A stretch of DNA of 64,000 bases, from the NCBI GenBank assembly GCA_009785215.1, contig WQWU01000003.1, positions 17,680 to 81,679 on the forward strand, in the 5' to 3' direction. The translations under genes and the position numbers were made by a program. How positions within the stretch are numbered: the stretch's first letter is position 1; each line of letters begins with the position of its first letter. Shown in pieces: positions 1 through 8,741 of this stretch. The DNA is from Treponema sp. (GTDB lineage Bacteria; Spirochaetota; Spirochaetia; Treponematales; Breznakiellaceae). The notes beneath the pieces were generated by a model. The model saw nothing but the letters and a program-made list of their open reading frames with translations. It was not told where the DNA came from and ran no database searches.

Positions 1-462
1 GAGATTATTGAGATAGTCGAGCATATAGAAGAAGAGGAATTTGAGGAAATAATCGAAATAGTTGAAGCGGAAGAAGAGGAAGAGTTCGAAGAAATCATTG
101 TAATAGTCGAACTTATCGAAGAAGAGGAGTTCGAGGAAATTATTGAACTGGTTGAAGCGGAGGAAGAAGAAGAGTTCGAAGAAATTATTGAAATAGTCGA
201 GCATATAGAAGAAGAGGAATTTGAAGAAATCATTGAGATAGTCGAAGTGATTGAAGAAGAGGAATTTGAGGAAATAATAGAAATAGTTGAAGCAGAGGAA
301 GAAGAATTCGAAGAAATCATTGAGATTGTCGAAGTGATTGAAGAAGAGGAATTCGAGGAAATAATTGAACTTGTTGAAGTGATAGAAGAGGAACTTGAAG
401 AAATAATTGAGATAGTCGAGGTGATTGAAGAAGAGGAACTCGAAGAAATAATAGAGTTAGCG
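1..462 (+). repeat. In-frame 42-45 bp tandem repeat coding for acidic units
   Basis: About ten head-to-tail units of 45 bp (42 bp in some) encode EEEEFEEIIEIVE-type segments. Variable positions alternate between VI, HI, LI and AE just before the Glu run. The array continues across the left window edge, so the full copy number is not visible. Synonymous differences between units (gaa/gag, att/ata/atc) show that the units are not all recent identical duplications. Confidence 0.9.
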
Positions 463-867
463 GAACACAGGCAGGAATTGGTACCTGTAGAAGCATCTGA
501 ATTAACTCCTTCTGAAAGGTCAAATGTCACCATTAACCCGGAAGATATTATCCCCGGTATTGTGTCAACTACACCACAGGAATCAACACCTGCCGATTCT
601 TCGGCTGAACCGGCTTTTTCAATTCGTACAATCCCCAGGCTGGAACGCGGTTTATACTATGTACAAATTGCCTCATTAACCGAAGACCTTGTTGAAAATA
701 CCATAAAGAAAATAGATTTAAGATACGATCCTGTAATCTTTAAAGACAAAGACAGGGACAGGTATCAAATTCTTATAGGACCGTTAAATCAGGGTGAAAG
801 CGCCGCTATCCGTTCCCGCTTTATAAGTTTTGGCTATAGAGACGCTTTTGTAAGGCGCGGCACCTGA
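1..867 (+). CDS. SPOR-domain protein with long Glu-rich tandem repeat (5' end outside window)
   Basis: Frame 1 is open from the first base to the TGA at 865-867, so the gene begins upstream of the window; the internal GTG at 247 is not a convincing start. Residues 1 to about 155 are about ten copies of a 14-15 residue unit close to VIEEEEFEEIIEIVE, extremely acidic and probably helical. A Pro/Ser/Thr-rich linker follows. The last 70 residues (from about RGLYYVQIASL to FGYRDAFVRRGT) look like a SPOR domain, a family that binds denuded septal peptidoglycan. This suggests an envelope or division protein with an acidic spacer. No signal peptide can be judged because the N-terminus is missing. SPOR assignment is by motif reading only; the function of the acidic repeat is unknown to me. 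Confidence 0.75.
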   Translation, partial: EIIEIVEHIEEEEFEEIIEIVEAEEEEEFEEIIVIVELIEEEEFEEIIELVEAEEEEEFEEIIEIVEHIEEEEFEEIIEIVEVIEEEEFEEIIEIVEAEEEEFEEIIEIVEVIEEEEFEEIIELVEVIEEELEEIIEIVEVIEEEELEEIIELAEHRQELVPVEASELTPSERSNVTINPEDIIPGIVSTTPQESTPADSSAEPAFSIRTIPRLERGLYYVQIASLTEDLVENTIKKIDLRYDPVIFKDKDRDRYQILIGPLNQGESAAIRSRFISFGYRDAFVRRGT

Positions 868-876
868 TTTTCATAC

Positions 877-905
877 TTGACAAAGTTGGGAAATTTATTC
901 AAATT
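877..905 (+). promoter_or_regulatory. Candidate promoter for the tRNA pair (TTGACA -35)
   Basis: A perfect TTGACA lies at 877-882, about 35 bases upstream of tRNA-His. The -10 region (899-905, tcaaatt) is a poor match, so only the -35 box is convincing. A second TTGACA at 998-1003 lies too close to tRNA-Arg to be its promoter. Confidence 0.3.
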
Positions 906-916
906 TAAGAATAGAT

Positions 917-989
917 GGTGGATATAGCTCAGGGGTAGAGTGCAAGATTGTGGTTCTTGCTGTCGCGGGTTCAAATCCCGTTATCCACC
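917..989 (+). tRNA. tRNA-His (anticodon GTG)
   Basis: The cloverleaf reads clearly. The acceptor stem GTGGATA (918-924) pairs with TATCCAC (982-988). The anticodon loop carries GTG, and the T arm reads GGGTTCAAATCCC. The extra G at 917 can pair with the discriminator C at 989, the G-1 identity element typical of tRNA-His. The 3' CCA is not encoded. Confidence 0.95.
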
Positions 990-1015
990 CGAATAAATTG
1001 ACAAATTAGGGTTTT

Positions 1016-1089
1016 GCGTTCGTAGCTCACCTGGATAGAGTACCAGACTTCGAATCTGGTGGTAGCAGGTTCGAGTCCTGCCGGACGCG
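1016..1089 (+). tRNA. tRNA-Arg (anticodon TCG)
   Basis: The acceptor stem GCGTTCG (1016-1022) pairs with CGGACGC (1082-1088). The anticodon loop CTTCGAA gives TCG, reading CGA. The T arm is GGTTCGAGTCC-like. The 3' CCA is not encoded. It lies 26 bases after tRNA-His, so the two are probably co-transcribed. Confidence 0.95.
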
Positions 1090-1139
1090 GTTTTTACTAA
1101 AATATCAGTATTTTTGATACTTTTTACCATAAAATGTGT

Positions 1140-1145
1140 TATAAT
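1140..1145 (+). promoter_or_regulatory. Candidate -10 box upstream of tamB
   Basis: A perfect TATAAT lies 41 bases before the tamB start. The best -35-like sequence, TTGATA at 1114-1119, gives a 20-base spacer, longer than ideal, so this is a tentative call. Confidence 0.3.
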
Positions 1146-1186
1146 CAGTATATAGGTTTCAGAAATTGACTTTTTAGGGTATAAAA

Positions 1187-4100
1187 GTGTCATTTTTTAT
1201 TAAAAAGAACGGGATTATTACTATTCCCGGTTCAATGTATATAAAACTCCTCGTTTTTCTGTCACTTATTACTATGTCTGTCATTATCGTAAGGCCAATA
1301 CAGGCGGTTTTAATTTCTGTAATGCAGCAAATCAGAAGCGAATTCATAGAAAAAGCAGAAGAAATTATAAAATTGGATATTCGCTATTCTTCATTGCGTC
1401 CGTCTTTTTTCGGGACAATTGACATAAGAAACTTAAGACTTATAAATAACAAGGGGTCCCCCCATGACGCCCTGCTTTCCATCTCACGCGTAAGAATACA
1501 TTTTTCCATACGTGAATTATTGCTGCGAAAAAAAACATTTATACATACTTTTCAGATAGATCGTCCTGTGCTTAGTATTGACACAAAAAGAGATAAAGAT
1601 GTTCTGGAGCATCTGTCATCTTTAATTAATAATCAATATACCGCGATAGAAGTTTTACAGCTAATTTCTGAATTCCTGCCGGAAAACGCTGATTACCTTA
1701 TAAGACAATGCAGTTTATCCTTTACAAACGGTGATACAGTTTACAAAGCAGACGAAATGAATCTAAACGCATGGGGAAACAACGGCGATATTTTTTTGGC
1801 GGGAAGATTTAACGCGCAGGTTAGTCATTCAGGTATTACTGTAAAAACAAATATCGGTATAGACGCGTCTTTTTCTGATAATTTTGAAGACAGTAAAGCT
1901 GATATAACAACATATTCACTTTCAATATCCGGTAAAGACAGCATAAATCCCCTTGTTACTGTCTCCCCGTTTAATGCGGCAGTCTTGTTAAAAGATCGTA
2001 TATTAAGCCTGACCCCCGGGATAACACTTGATAAAAAAGAAGATAATCTTAATTATTCATTTAGTTATAATCTGGAAACAGGGGATTTATACGCCAATTT
2101 TAATTTAGATAATTTTAAGCCCGCAGAAAAACTTGCTTTTTCAGATCAATTAAAAGACGCGCGCCATTTACTGCAATTACAGATAACAGGAAATTCATGG
2201 TTTAAACAGAATGACGGCTCTATGGAATACAGCGTTAATTTTTCCGGTATTAACCGTTCTTCCCGCATCGCCGATAATTTTTTGATTAATGTTCATGGAA
2301 ATGATAAATCTGTCACTTTAAATAATATTCTTATTAATTCCAATACAACTGCCAATTTCTTTCAGGGAAGATTTCAGGCAAACGGCAGTATTGAATTTGC
2401 AAATGATACAAACAGCTTTATAAAGCCAAGAGGAACAATTTCTTTTAATAATTTCAGCCTGACAGGGAAAGAAAGCGTAAACGCTTTTTTTAATGTAACA
2501 AATCATAACAGAGAAATCAGAATATCAAGCAGCAAAGCGGATATAGCAAAAACACAATTAAATGATCTTAATATAACTATATATCCTACCCAAAGAGATT
2601 TAGCTGTTTCTTTATCCGGCATCTTTAACAATGACGGCGCTATTCATCTTGATTCCGTCATAAACAGCACAGCAGGGGCATCCCCGGGAGGTCTGGAAGC
2701 ATCCTTGGTTTTTGATTCTGTTTCATTTTATGATATTTCTGAACTTTTCCGCCCGTATACAGATTATTTTAATCTGCCATTAAGCGCGCCCCTTAAGGAA
2801 ACCTTATTGGATGCAGAAATATTTCTTTCTACAGATTTTAACAGCATAGTTTTTAATGCTCCCAACATTAAAATAAAAAACAATGAAACAATCGGAACAT
2901 TGTCCGTATCAGGAACAGATCGCCAGGTAACAATAAGCGAAGGTATTTTTAATATTGGAGACAATGATTTTAATTTATCCGCAAATCTTGTATACGCGAA
3001 TCCTATGGATCTTGTTTTTAATTTTAACGCCAGTTATCTTGACCTGTCCTGGCAGCTTGAAGGGCAGATTTTTGACAAAACTACTCTTATTATCCGCGAT
3101 CCAAACGGACTTAACATGTACGGAAGTTTGTCAAATAACAAAACAGCATCGGGCTACATAGAAGGCATTAATTTTCCAATTCTTGCCGATTTTCTTAATG
3201 AACGTACAAATCAAATACGCACGCAGATTGTTTATTTAAATTTTTATATTTCTCTTCGTTACAGTTCAATCGATTCCTGGACACTTAATGTTAATCATTT
3301 TACAGCGCGTGAACAAAACGCTCTTAATAACGCTGAATTTTTAAGAATTTCAGGAGAAGCCAATCAGGACGGAGCAAGTTTCAGGGATTTTGTTTTTAGC
3401 GATTTTGTCGGAATGCTTGCGGGAAGCGTTGATTTTTCCTGGGATAATGATTTTTCGTATATTGAGTTTTTGGTAAATATAACAGACGGACGGGACGGGG
3501 GAGAAACATATTTTCTGGAAGGTGTTTTAAAAGACGAAAATATTAACATAAACGCGTCCATTAACAAAATGCATTTTAACAGGTTTATAAAAGAAACAAG
3601 ACCAATGCTCTTAAGCGCCGACGCTTCTTTTTCCTGGGATTCAATTGATTCATTTAACGCGGATGTAAACATTTCCTCATTCGATGCAAAAATGGGAGAT
3701 AATTCAATTAAGGCATCCGGTAAAATTAACATAAGCGATGATGAAATAAGATTAAATAATCTTTATTTTGATTTTGGCGAATTAAAAACAATTGTTCCCT
3801 TATTTCAGTTAAACAGAACTAAAGGCAATACATCAGGTTATGCTGATGTAAACGGAATAATATTTGAAAGAAAAATAGACACGAATATCAGCATTGAGGC
3901 TAATTTCGGTCAAACTGATTCATGGCTGGATTTGGGGCGCGCGCTGAATGTTTTTAACGGTGTATTCAGAATAGACAATATGAAATATGACGGAGATGAC
4001 TTTGAATCTATTGTTTTTTTAGTTTCAGGAGACAGGGGCGCGTTATCAGTATCAGGCGGCATAAGAAATATGCTTCGCCTTGAAATGGACAGAGACGGCA

Positions 4101-5659
4101 ATTTTTTCGCAGGTTTATCCGCTCCGTTTCCTATCAGATGTTCAATCATGGGCACTTTTAAAAACGGTTATATAGACGCCCGCTGCAATAATTTCTTTGT
4201 AGATTTGGCGGCTATCTGGTCTTCGCTTGTTTCAGTTCCGGAATTTATAATCAGCGCAGGCTACATTACAGGAAGCGTAGACATACGCGGACCATTGTTA
4301 AATCCGGAATTTTTCGGCACAGGCAGAGGTTCAAGTTTTCGTTTTAAAGTTCCGGATTATATCCCGGAAGATTTAAGACCTGTTCCGTTTAATGTCCAGG
4401 CAGAGGGAAATGTTATGACTTTTGGACCTGTTGTTGCCGGAGTAGGCAACGGCGGCGGAATCGTAAACGGATATTTTATTTTTGAAAACTGGATACCAAA
4501 AAACATCGGGATTGAAATTTCTGTGCCCCATGATATTCCGATTCCCTATGATTTTAATGTATACGGATTTTTGGCAAGCGGAGATGCCAGCGGCGATTTA
4601 TATTTAACAGTAGATCTTATAAATGAAATACTGGAAGTAGGAGGAGATCTTGTAACAACCAATGCCAATTTAGGCATTAACATGGAAGAAATAATGGAGG
4701 ACAGAGATTTTGCTTCAGAAGTTGTAAAACTATACGCGATTGTGGATTTTAAAATAACAGCAGGTCCTACGGTAGAATTTATCTGGCCAAGTACAAGCCC
4801 CATTTTAAGAATAAATCCTGAAATGGGTACAGCTATCCACATTACAGCCGATAATCGGGCAGGACAGTATTCTTTTAACAGCAATGTAAGAATACGTTCC
4901 GGTGAAATTTACTATATGGACAGAAGTTTTTATATACGCCAGGGGTCAATTGTTTTTAATGAAAATGAAAACAAATTTGATCCGATTTTCAGCGCCAGAG
5001 CCGAAATCCGCGACCGCGCTGAATCGGGGCCTGTGACATTATCGCTTGTTGTAGAAAATCAGCCTTTACTCAGTTTTGAACCCCGTTTTGAAGCAAGACC
5101 CAGCCTTACACAGCTTGAAATATATTCAATTTTGGGGCAAAATGTGAACAGTATACAGGGGTATGAAAATGCGGATATGCGCTTTTTGATTACCTCTACT
5201 ACTGATATTCTAACCCAGGTTATAGCTGCATCGGATTTATTCGGTCAATTTACCTTTTTAAGGCAATTTGAACGTCATGTAAGGGACTTTTTAGGGTTGG
5301 ATATGTTTACAATAAGAACCAGAATACTGCAAAATGCGGTAGTTACTGGCGCTACAGGGGGATTTGCGCGGACCGACGGAAGAAATGTCGCAAGAGGTAA
5401 CCGATTTGGTAACTATTTTGACAATACAACTGTTTTTGTAGGTAAATACATCGGTAAGGATATGTTTATTCAGGGTATGCTTACAATGAGATACGATGAA
5501 AACAGCGCTTTATTCGGAGGTTTAAGGTTTGAACCTGATATTGGAATAGAATTACAGAGTCCTTTTATCAATATCAGATGGGATTTTTTCCCATACAACC
5601 CGCAGAATTGGTGGGTAAACGATAATTCAATTACTCTAAGCTGGAGTAAGTCATTTTAG
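1187..5659 (+). CDS. tamB: TamB/DUF490-family envelope protein
   Basis: This 1490-residue protein has one N-terminal membrane segment (about residues 20-42) and a very long beta-repetitive body rich in Asn, Ser, Asp and Phe. It ends in a C-terminal TamB-like domain with runs such as FAARTDGRN-type Gly/Asn segments and a terminal aromatic residue. TamB proteins bridge the periplasm and carry phospholipids or help insert outer-membrane proteins together with a BamA/TamA partner. The next gene, 8 bases downstream, is bamA, which supports that role. The GTG start follows an AGGGT Shine-Dalgarno-like stretch; an ATG at 1234 is a possible alternative that would still keep the membrane segment. The size fits the family. 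Confidence 0.85.
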   Translation: MSFFIKKNGIITIPGSMYIKLLVFLSLITMSVIIVRPIQAVLISVMQQIRSEFIEKAEEIIKLDIRYSSLRPSFFGTIDIRNLRLINNKGSPHDALLSISRVRIHFSIRELLLRKKTFIHTFQIDRPVLSIDTKRDKDVLEHLSSLINNQYTAIEVLQLISEFLPENADYLIRQCSLSFTNGDTVYKADEMNLNAWGNNGDIFLAGRFNAQVSHSGITVKTNIGIDASFSDNFEDSKADITTYSLSISGKDSINPLVTVSPFNAAVLLKDRILSLTPGITLDKKEDNLNYSFSYNLETGDLYANFNLDNFKPAEKLAFSDQLKDARHLLQLQITGNSWFKQNDGSMEYSVNFSGINRSSRIADNFLINVHGNDKSVTLNNILINSNTTANFFQGRFQANGSIEFANDTNSFIKPRGTISFNNFSLTGKESVNAFFNVTNHNREIRISSSKADIAKTQLNDLNITIYPTQRDLAVSLSGIFNNDGAIHLDSVINSTAGASPGGLEASLVFDSVSFYDISELFRPYTDYFNLPLSAPLKETLLDAEIFLSTDFNSIVFNAPNIKIKNNETIGTLSVSGTDRQVTISEGIFNIGDNDFNLSANLVYANPMDLVFNFNASYLDLSWQLEGQIFDKTTLIIRDPNGLNMYGSLSNNKTASGYIEGINFPILADFLNERTNQIRTQIVYLNFYISLRYSSIDSWTLNVNHFTAREQNALNNAEFLRISGEANQDGASFRDFVFSDFVGMLAGSVDFSWDNDFSYIEFLVNITDGRDGGETYFLEGVLKDENININASINKMHFNRFIKETRPMLLSADASFSWDSIDSFNADVNISSFDAKMGDNSIKASGKINISDDEIRLNNLYFDFGELKTIVPLFQLNRTKGNTSGYADVNGIIFERKIDTNISIEANFGQTDSWLDLGRALNVFNGVFRIDNMKYDGDDFESIVFLVSGDRGALSVSGGIRNMLRLEMDRDGNFFAGLSAPFPIRCSIMGTFKNGYIDARCNNFFVDLAAIWSSLVSVPEFIISAGYITGSVDIRGPLLNPEFFGTGRGSSFRFKVPDYIPEDLRPVPFNVQAEGNVMTFGPVVAGVGNGGGIVNGYFIFENWIPKNIGIEISVPHDIPIPYDFNVYGFLASGDASGDLYLTVDLINEILEVGGDLVTTNANLGINMEEIMEDRDFASEVVKLYAIVDFKITAGPTVEFIWPSTSPILRINPEMGTAIHITADNRAGQYSFNSNVRIRSGEIYYMDRSFYIRQGSIVFNENENKFDPIFSARAEIRDRAESGPVTLSLVVENQPLLSFEPRFEARPSLTQLEIYSILGQNVNSIQGYENADMRFLITSTTDILTQVIAASDLFGQFTFLRQFERHVRDFLGLDMFTIRTRILQNAVVTGATGGFARTDGRNVARGNRFGNYFDNTTVFVGKYIGKDMFIQGMLTMRYDENSALFGGLRFEPDIGIELQSPFINIRWDFFPYNPQNWWVNDNSITLSWSKSF

Positions 5660-5667
5660 GAGTTTTA

Positions 5668-8199
5668 ATGAAATTTAGAGTTTTTGCTTTATTATTGTTC
5701 CTGCCGGCAGTTTTTGCTTTTTCGCAGGATACAGATAATGCTGATGATTGGTTTCAGGGAAAGCCAATCAGGGATATTGTATTTTCCGGGCTTAAAAATA
5801 TATCTCCGTCGGAACTGGACGGATTGATGCAGCCTTTTAAAGGACGCGCCTTTAACGACAGTATTTTCTGGGAAATAACGGGAAGGCTGTATGCGCTTGA
5901 ATATTTTGATAGTATTGAATCTTCCACTCACCGCGCGAATCAGGCAGGCACAGAGGTAGTAATAAGATTTACCGTCTCAGAAAGACCCGTAATAGGAAGA
6001 ATTAGCTTTGTTGGAAATTCAGGCATAAGACGTCATGAATTGATGGATGTTATCATTTCCAAAGTAAGCGATGTTTATAATCTTGCAAAAGTCCGCATTG
6101 ATACAGAAGCAATTATAAACAAATATCTGGAAAAAGGTTATCCCAATGCTACTGTTACAACAACTGAAATACAATCAAGTGACACATCTATTTCGCTGAT
6201 TTTTAACATTGACGAAGGCGATAAAATAACCATATCAAGAATTGAGTTTCAGGGGAATAACAGATTTACAAATAACGCCCTAAGAGGCCAGCTTTCGTTA
6301 AAAGCAAAATCGCTTCTTAATGACGGCGCTTTTCAGGAAGCGAAACTTTTGGCGGACAGGGAAGCCATAACAAGATATTATCATGATCGCGGATACATTG
6401 ACATGTTTATCCGGGACGTAATCCAGACTGCGGAAAGTGATGATAAAGGAACCAATATGGTTCTTGTCTTCATGATAGAAGAAGGCAATGAATTTAAATT
6501 TGACGGCATAACATTTGAGGGCAATGTTATTTTTAAAACAGAACAGCTTCAAAAACTTGTATATTCCAAAGTAGGCGATATCGTTAACATGACGCGTCTT
6601 GAAATGGATATGCAGCGCGTTGCCGACCTTTATTTTGAAAACGGATATATTTTTAATTTAATAACAAGAACTCAGAATAAGGATGATCATAATCTTACGC
6701 TTTCTTACGCGGTTCATATCGTGGAAAGAAGCCGCGCATACATAGAAAATGTAATAATAATTGGTAATGAAAAGACAAAAACCAATGTTATTTTAAGGGA
6801 AATCCCCCTGGAACCCGGAGATGTTTTTTCCAAAACCAAAGTCATGGAAGCCATGAGAAATCTTTTTAACCTTCAGTATTTTTCCATGATAATTCCGGAT
6901 ACACTTCCTGGCAGCACAGAAAACATGATGGATTTGGTTTTTACCTTTGAAGAACAGGCTACTACAGACATTCAGTTTGGACTTACATTCTCCGGCAGCG
7001 CAGACCCTGACTCTTTTCCAATATCAGGGTTATTCAAATGGCATGACAGAAATTTCTTTGGAACCGGAAATGAACTTGGAGCGGAATTAAATTCATCCAT
7101 CGTTGACTCAACTTCGTTTTCATTAAATTATCTGCATCGCTGGGTATTCGGTCTTCCTCTTTCTCTTGGCATCGATTTTACCTTTAACCATACAATACGT
7201 CTTGCATTAATGAATAATCAGTCTCCGTTATTTTTCGGCAATGAAGATTATGCTTTCCCGGACGGATTCAAATCTTATGAAGAGTTCAGGGCAAGAAACT
7301 ATACTCCTACAAGAGATTTCCTTATGGATTACAGAAATTTCTATTTATCCGTAGGGTTTTCTACAGGTTACCGCTGGTCAACGTTCATGGGGATTTTGGG
7401 AATCAGCGGAGGAGTGCGTTTTGGATGGGAAATGAATGAATATGACGCAGACCTCTACAGACCCTTTGATCCTGTTTTAAGAGCGGGAAACAATTCATGG
7501 ATGCCAAGAAATTCATTCTGGCTTACATTTACGCTAGATCAGCGTGATATTTTCTATGATCCAAGCAGGGGTTTTTATTTATACGACCGCATAGCTTTCT
7601 TTGGCTTTTTGGACAGCGAACGTGAACATTTTATGCGCAATGATTTAAAAGTGCAGTATTATCATACATTGTTTAATTTTCAAATAACAGATAAATGGAG
7701 CTTTAAATGCGTATTGGCAATGCACGCAGGATTGTCAATGATATTCAATCAGCCGTTCAGAGGCGATCCTTTACAGCCGGATATCTCCCGCCAGAATATG
7801 CTTTCGATAGACGGTATGTTTATAGGAAGAGGCTGGAATGAATTCAACGACAAAGGATACGTGCTTTTTGAAAGCTGGGTAGAGCTGCGCTTCCCGATAG
7901 TTTACGGCATTTTGGCTTTGGATTTATTTTTTGACTCAGCTGCGAAAGAAGAAAAAGCAGGCTCTTATTTTGGACGTAACATAGAAGGAAGACCTAATTT
8001 TACAATCGAGAGATTTAGGTTTAGTTTCGGCGGCGGATTAAGATTTACAATACCTCAATTCCCAATCCGTTTAAGCCTTGCTAAAGGTTTCACAATTGAA
8101 GACGGCAATATAGTATGGAAAACCGGCAGTATATTTAATAGTGCCAATACGCCCGGTAAGGGACTGGATCTTGTAGTTTCATTTGCAATATCATATTAG
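5668..8199 (+). CDS. bamA: BamA outer-membrane protein assembly factor
   Basis: The protein has 843 residues and begins with a signal peptide (MKFRVFALLLFLPAVFAFSQ). About five POTRA repeats follow to around residue 440, each built around motifs such as ISRIEFQGNNRF and IENVIIIGNEKTK. The C-terminal beta-barrel ends in an aromatic residue (FAISY), as expected for a BamA substrate-recognition signal. BamA is the essential insertase for outer-membrane beta-barrel proteins. It sits between tamB and a Skp-like chaperone with spacings of 8 bases on each side, so the three very likely form one outer-membrane biogenesis operon. The start follows TAGGAG. Confidence 0.93.
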   Translation: MKFRVFALLLFLPAVFAFSQDTDNADDWFQGKPIRDIVFSGLKNISPSELDGLMQPFKGRAFNDSIFWEITGRLYALEYFDSIESSTHRANQAGTEVVIRFTVSERPVIGRISFVGNSGIRRHELMDVIISKVSDVYNLAKVRIDTEAIINKYLEKGYPNATVTTTEIQSSDTSISLIFNIDEGDKITISRIEFQGNNRFTNNALRGQLSLKAKSLLNDGAFQEAKLLADREAITRYYHDRGYIDMFIRDVIQTAESDDKGTNMVLVFMIEEGNEFKFDGITFEGNVIFKTEQLQKLVYSKVGDIVNMTRLEMDMQRVADLYFENGYIFNLITRTQNKDDHNLTLSYAVHIVERSRAYIENVIIIGNEKTKTNVILREIPLEPGDVFSKTKVMEAMRNLFNLQYFSMIIPDTLPGSTENMMDLVFTFEEQATTDIQFGLTFSGSADPDSFPISGLFKWHDRNFFGTGNELGAELNSSIVDSTSFSLNYLHRWVFGLPLSLGIDFTFNHTIRLALMNNQSPLFFGNEDYAFPDGFKSYEEFRARNYTPTRDFLMDYRNFYLSVGFSTGYRWSTFMGILGISGGVRFGWEMNEYDADLYRPFDPVLRAGNNSWMPRNSFWLTFTLDQRDIFYDPSRGFYLYDRIAFFGFLDSEREHFMRNDLKVQYYHTLFNFQITDKWSFKCVLAMHAGLSMIFNQPFRGDPLQPDISRQNMLSIDGMFIGRGWNEFNDKGYVLFESWVELRFPIVYGILALDLFFDSAAKEEKAGSYFGRNIEGRPNFTIERFRFSFGGGLRFTIPQFPIRLSLAKGFTIEDGNIVWKTGSIFNSANTPGKGLDLVVSFAISY

Positions 8200-8207
8200 G
8201 AGTTGTT

Positions 8208-8738
8208 ATGTTTAAGCGTGTTTTATTGTTATTTTTAATTGTTTTTTCATGCGCAGGATTTGCTTTTTCCCAGCAAATAACAAGGTTTGCGGTAGTAGAC
8301 ATGCCGCGTGTTTATAACGCGTTTTTCCGTGAATCAAGGGCTGTAAGAGAATACGAAGAACGTCATGCGAGAGTTTTAAGTGATATTCAAAGATATACGC
8401 AGGAAATACAGGCACTAAGAGGAAGGCACGCGGAAGCTGTATTGCAGGATAATCAGTCTGAAGCTCTAAGGCTGGAAAGCCAGATTACAAGAAGAACAGA
8501 ATTCTTAAGAGAATTTCATCAGATAAGAATTGCGGAACTTGAAGAACAAAGAAATCGCCTGATGCAATCATCTTCGTATTGGACACAATTACAGGAAGAA
8601 ATAAGATTTTTTGCGGAAAGCGAAGGATACAGTATGGTTTTGAATTTAAAAGATAATCCAAGCATTATTTGGTACAGCCATACTGTAGATATAACGGATA
8701 AATTGATTCAAAGCATGCAATCAAGATCAAGAAATTAG
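8208..8738 (+). CDS. skp: Skp/OmpH-family periplasmic chaperone
   Basis: The 176-residue protein starts with a signal peptide ending near FAFSQQ. The body is a long charged coiled coil (residues about 45-125) between short hydrophobic segments (ITRFAVVDMPRVYNAF and YSMVLNLKDNPSIIWYS). This is the Skp/OmpH layout, in which trimers hold unfolded outer-membrane proteins in the periplasm on their way to BamA. Its position directly after bamA matches the common bamA-skp order. The start is preceded by TAGGAG. Confidence 0.88.
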   Translation: MFKRVLLLFLIVFSCAGFAFSQQITRFAVVDMPRVYNAFFRESRAVREYEERHARVLSDIQRYTQEIQALRGRHAEAVLQDNQSEALRLESQITRRTEFLREFHQIRIAELEEQRNRLMQSSSYWTQLQEEIRFFAESEGYSMVLNLKDNPSIIWYSHTVDITDKLIQSMQSRSRN

Positions 8739-8741
8739 AAC

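Noticed and set aside
1-462. Possible CRISPR array at the left edge
   Set aside because: The repeats are contiguous, in frame and coding, without spacers.
998-1003. TTGACA between the two tRNA genes as a promoter
   Set aside because: It is only 13 bases before tRNA-Arg, leaving no room for a -10 box.
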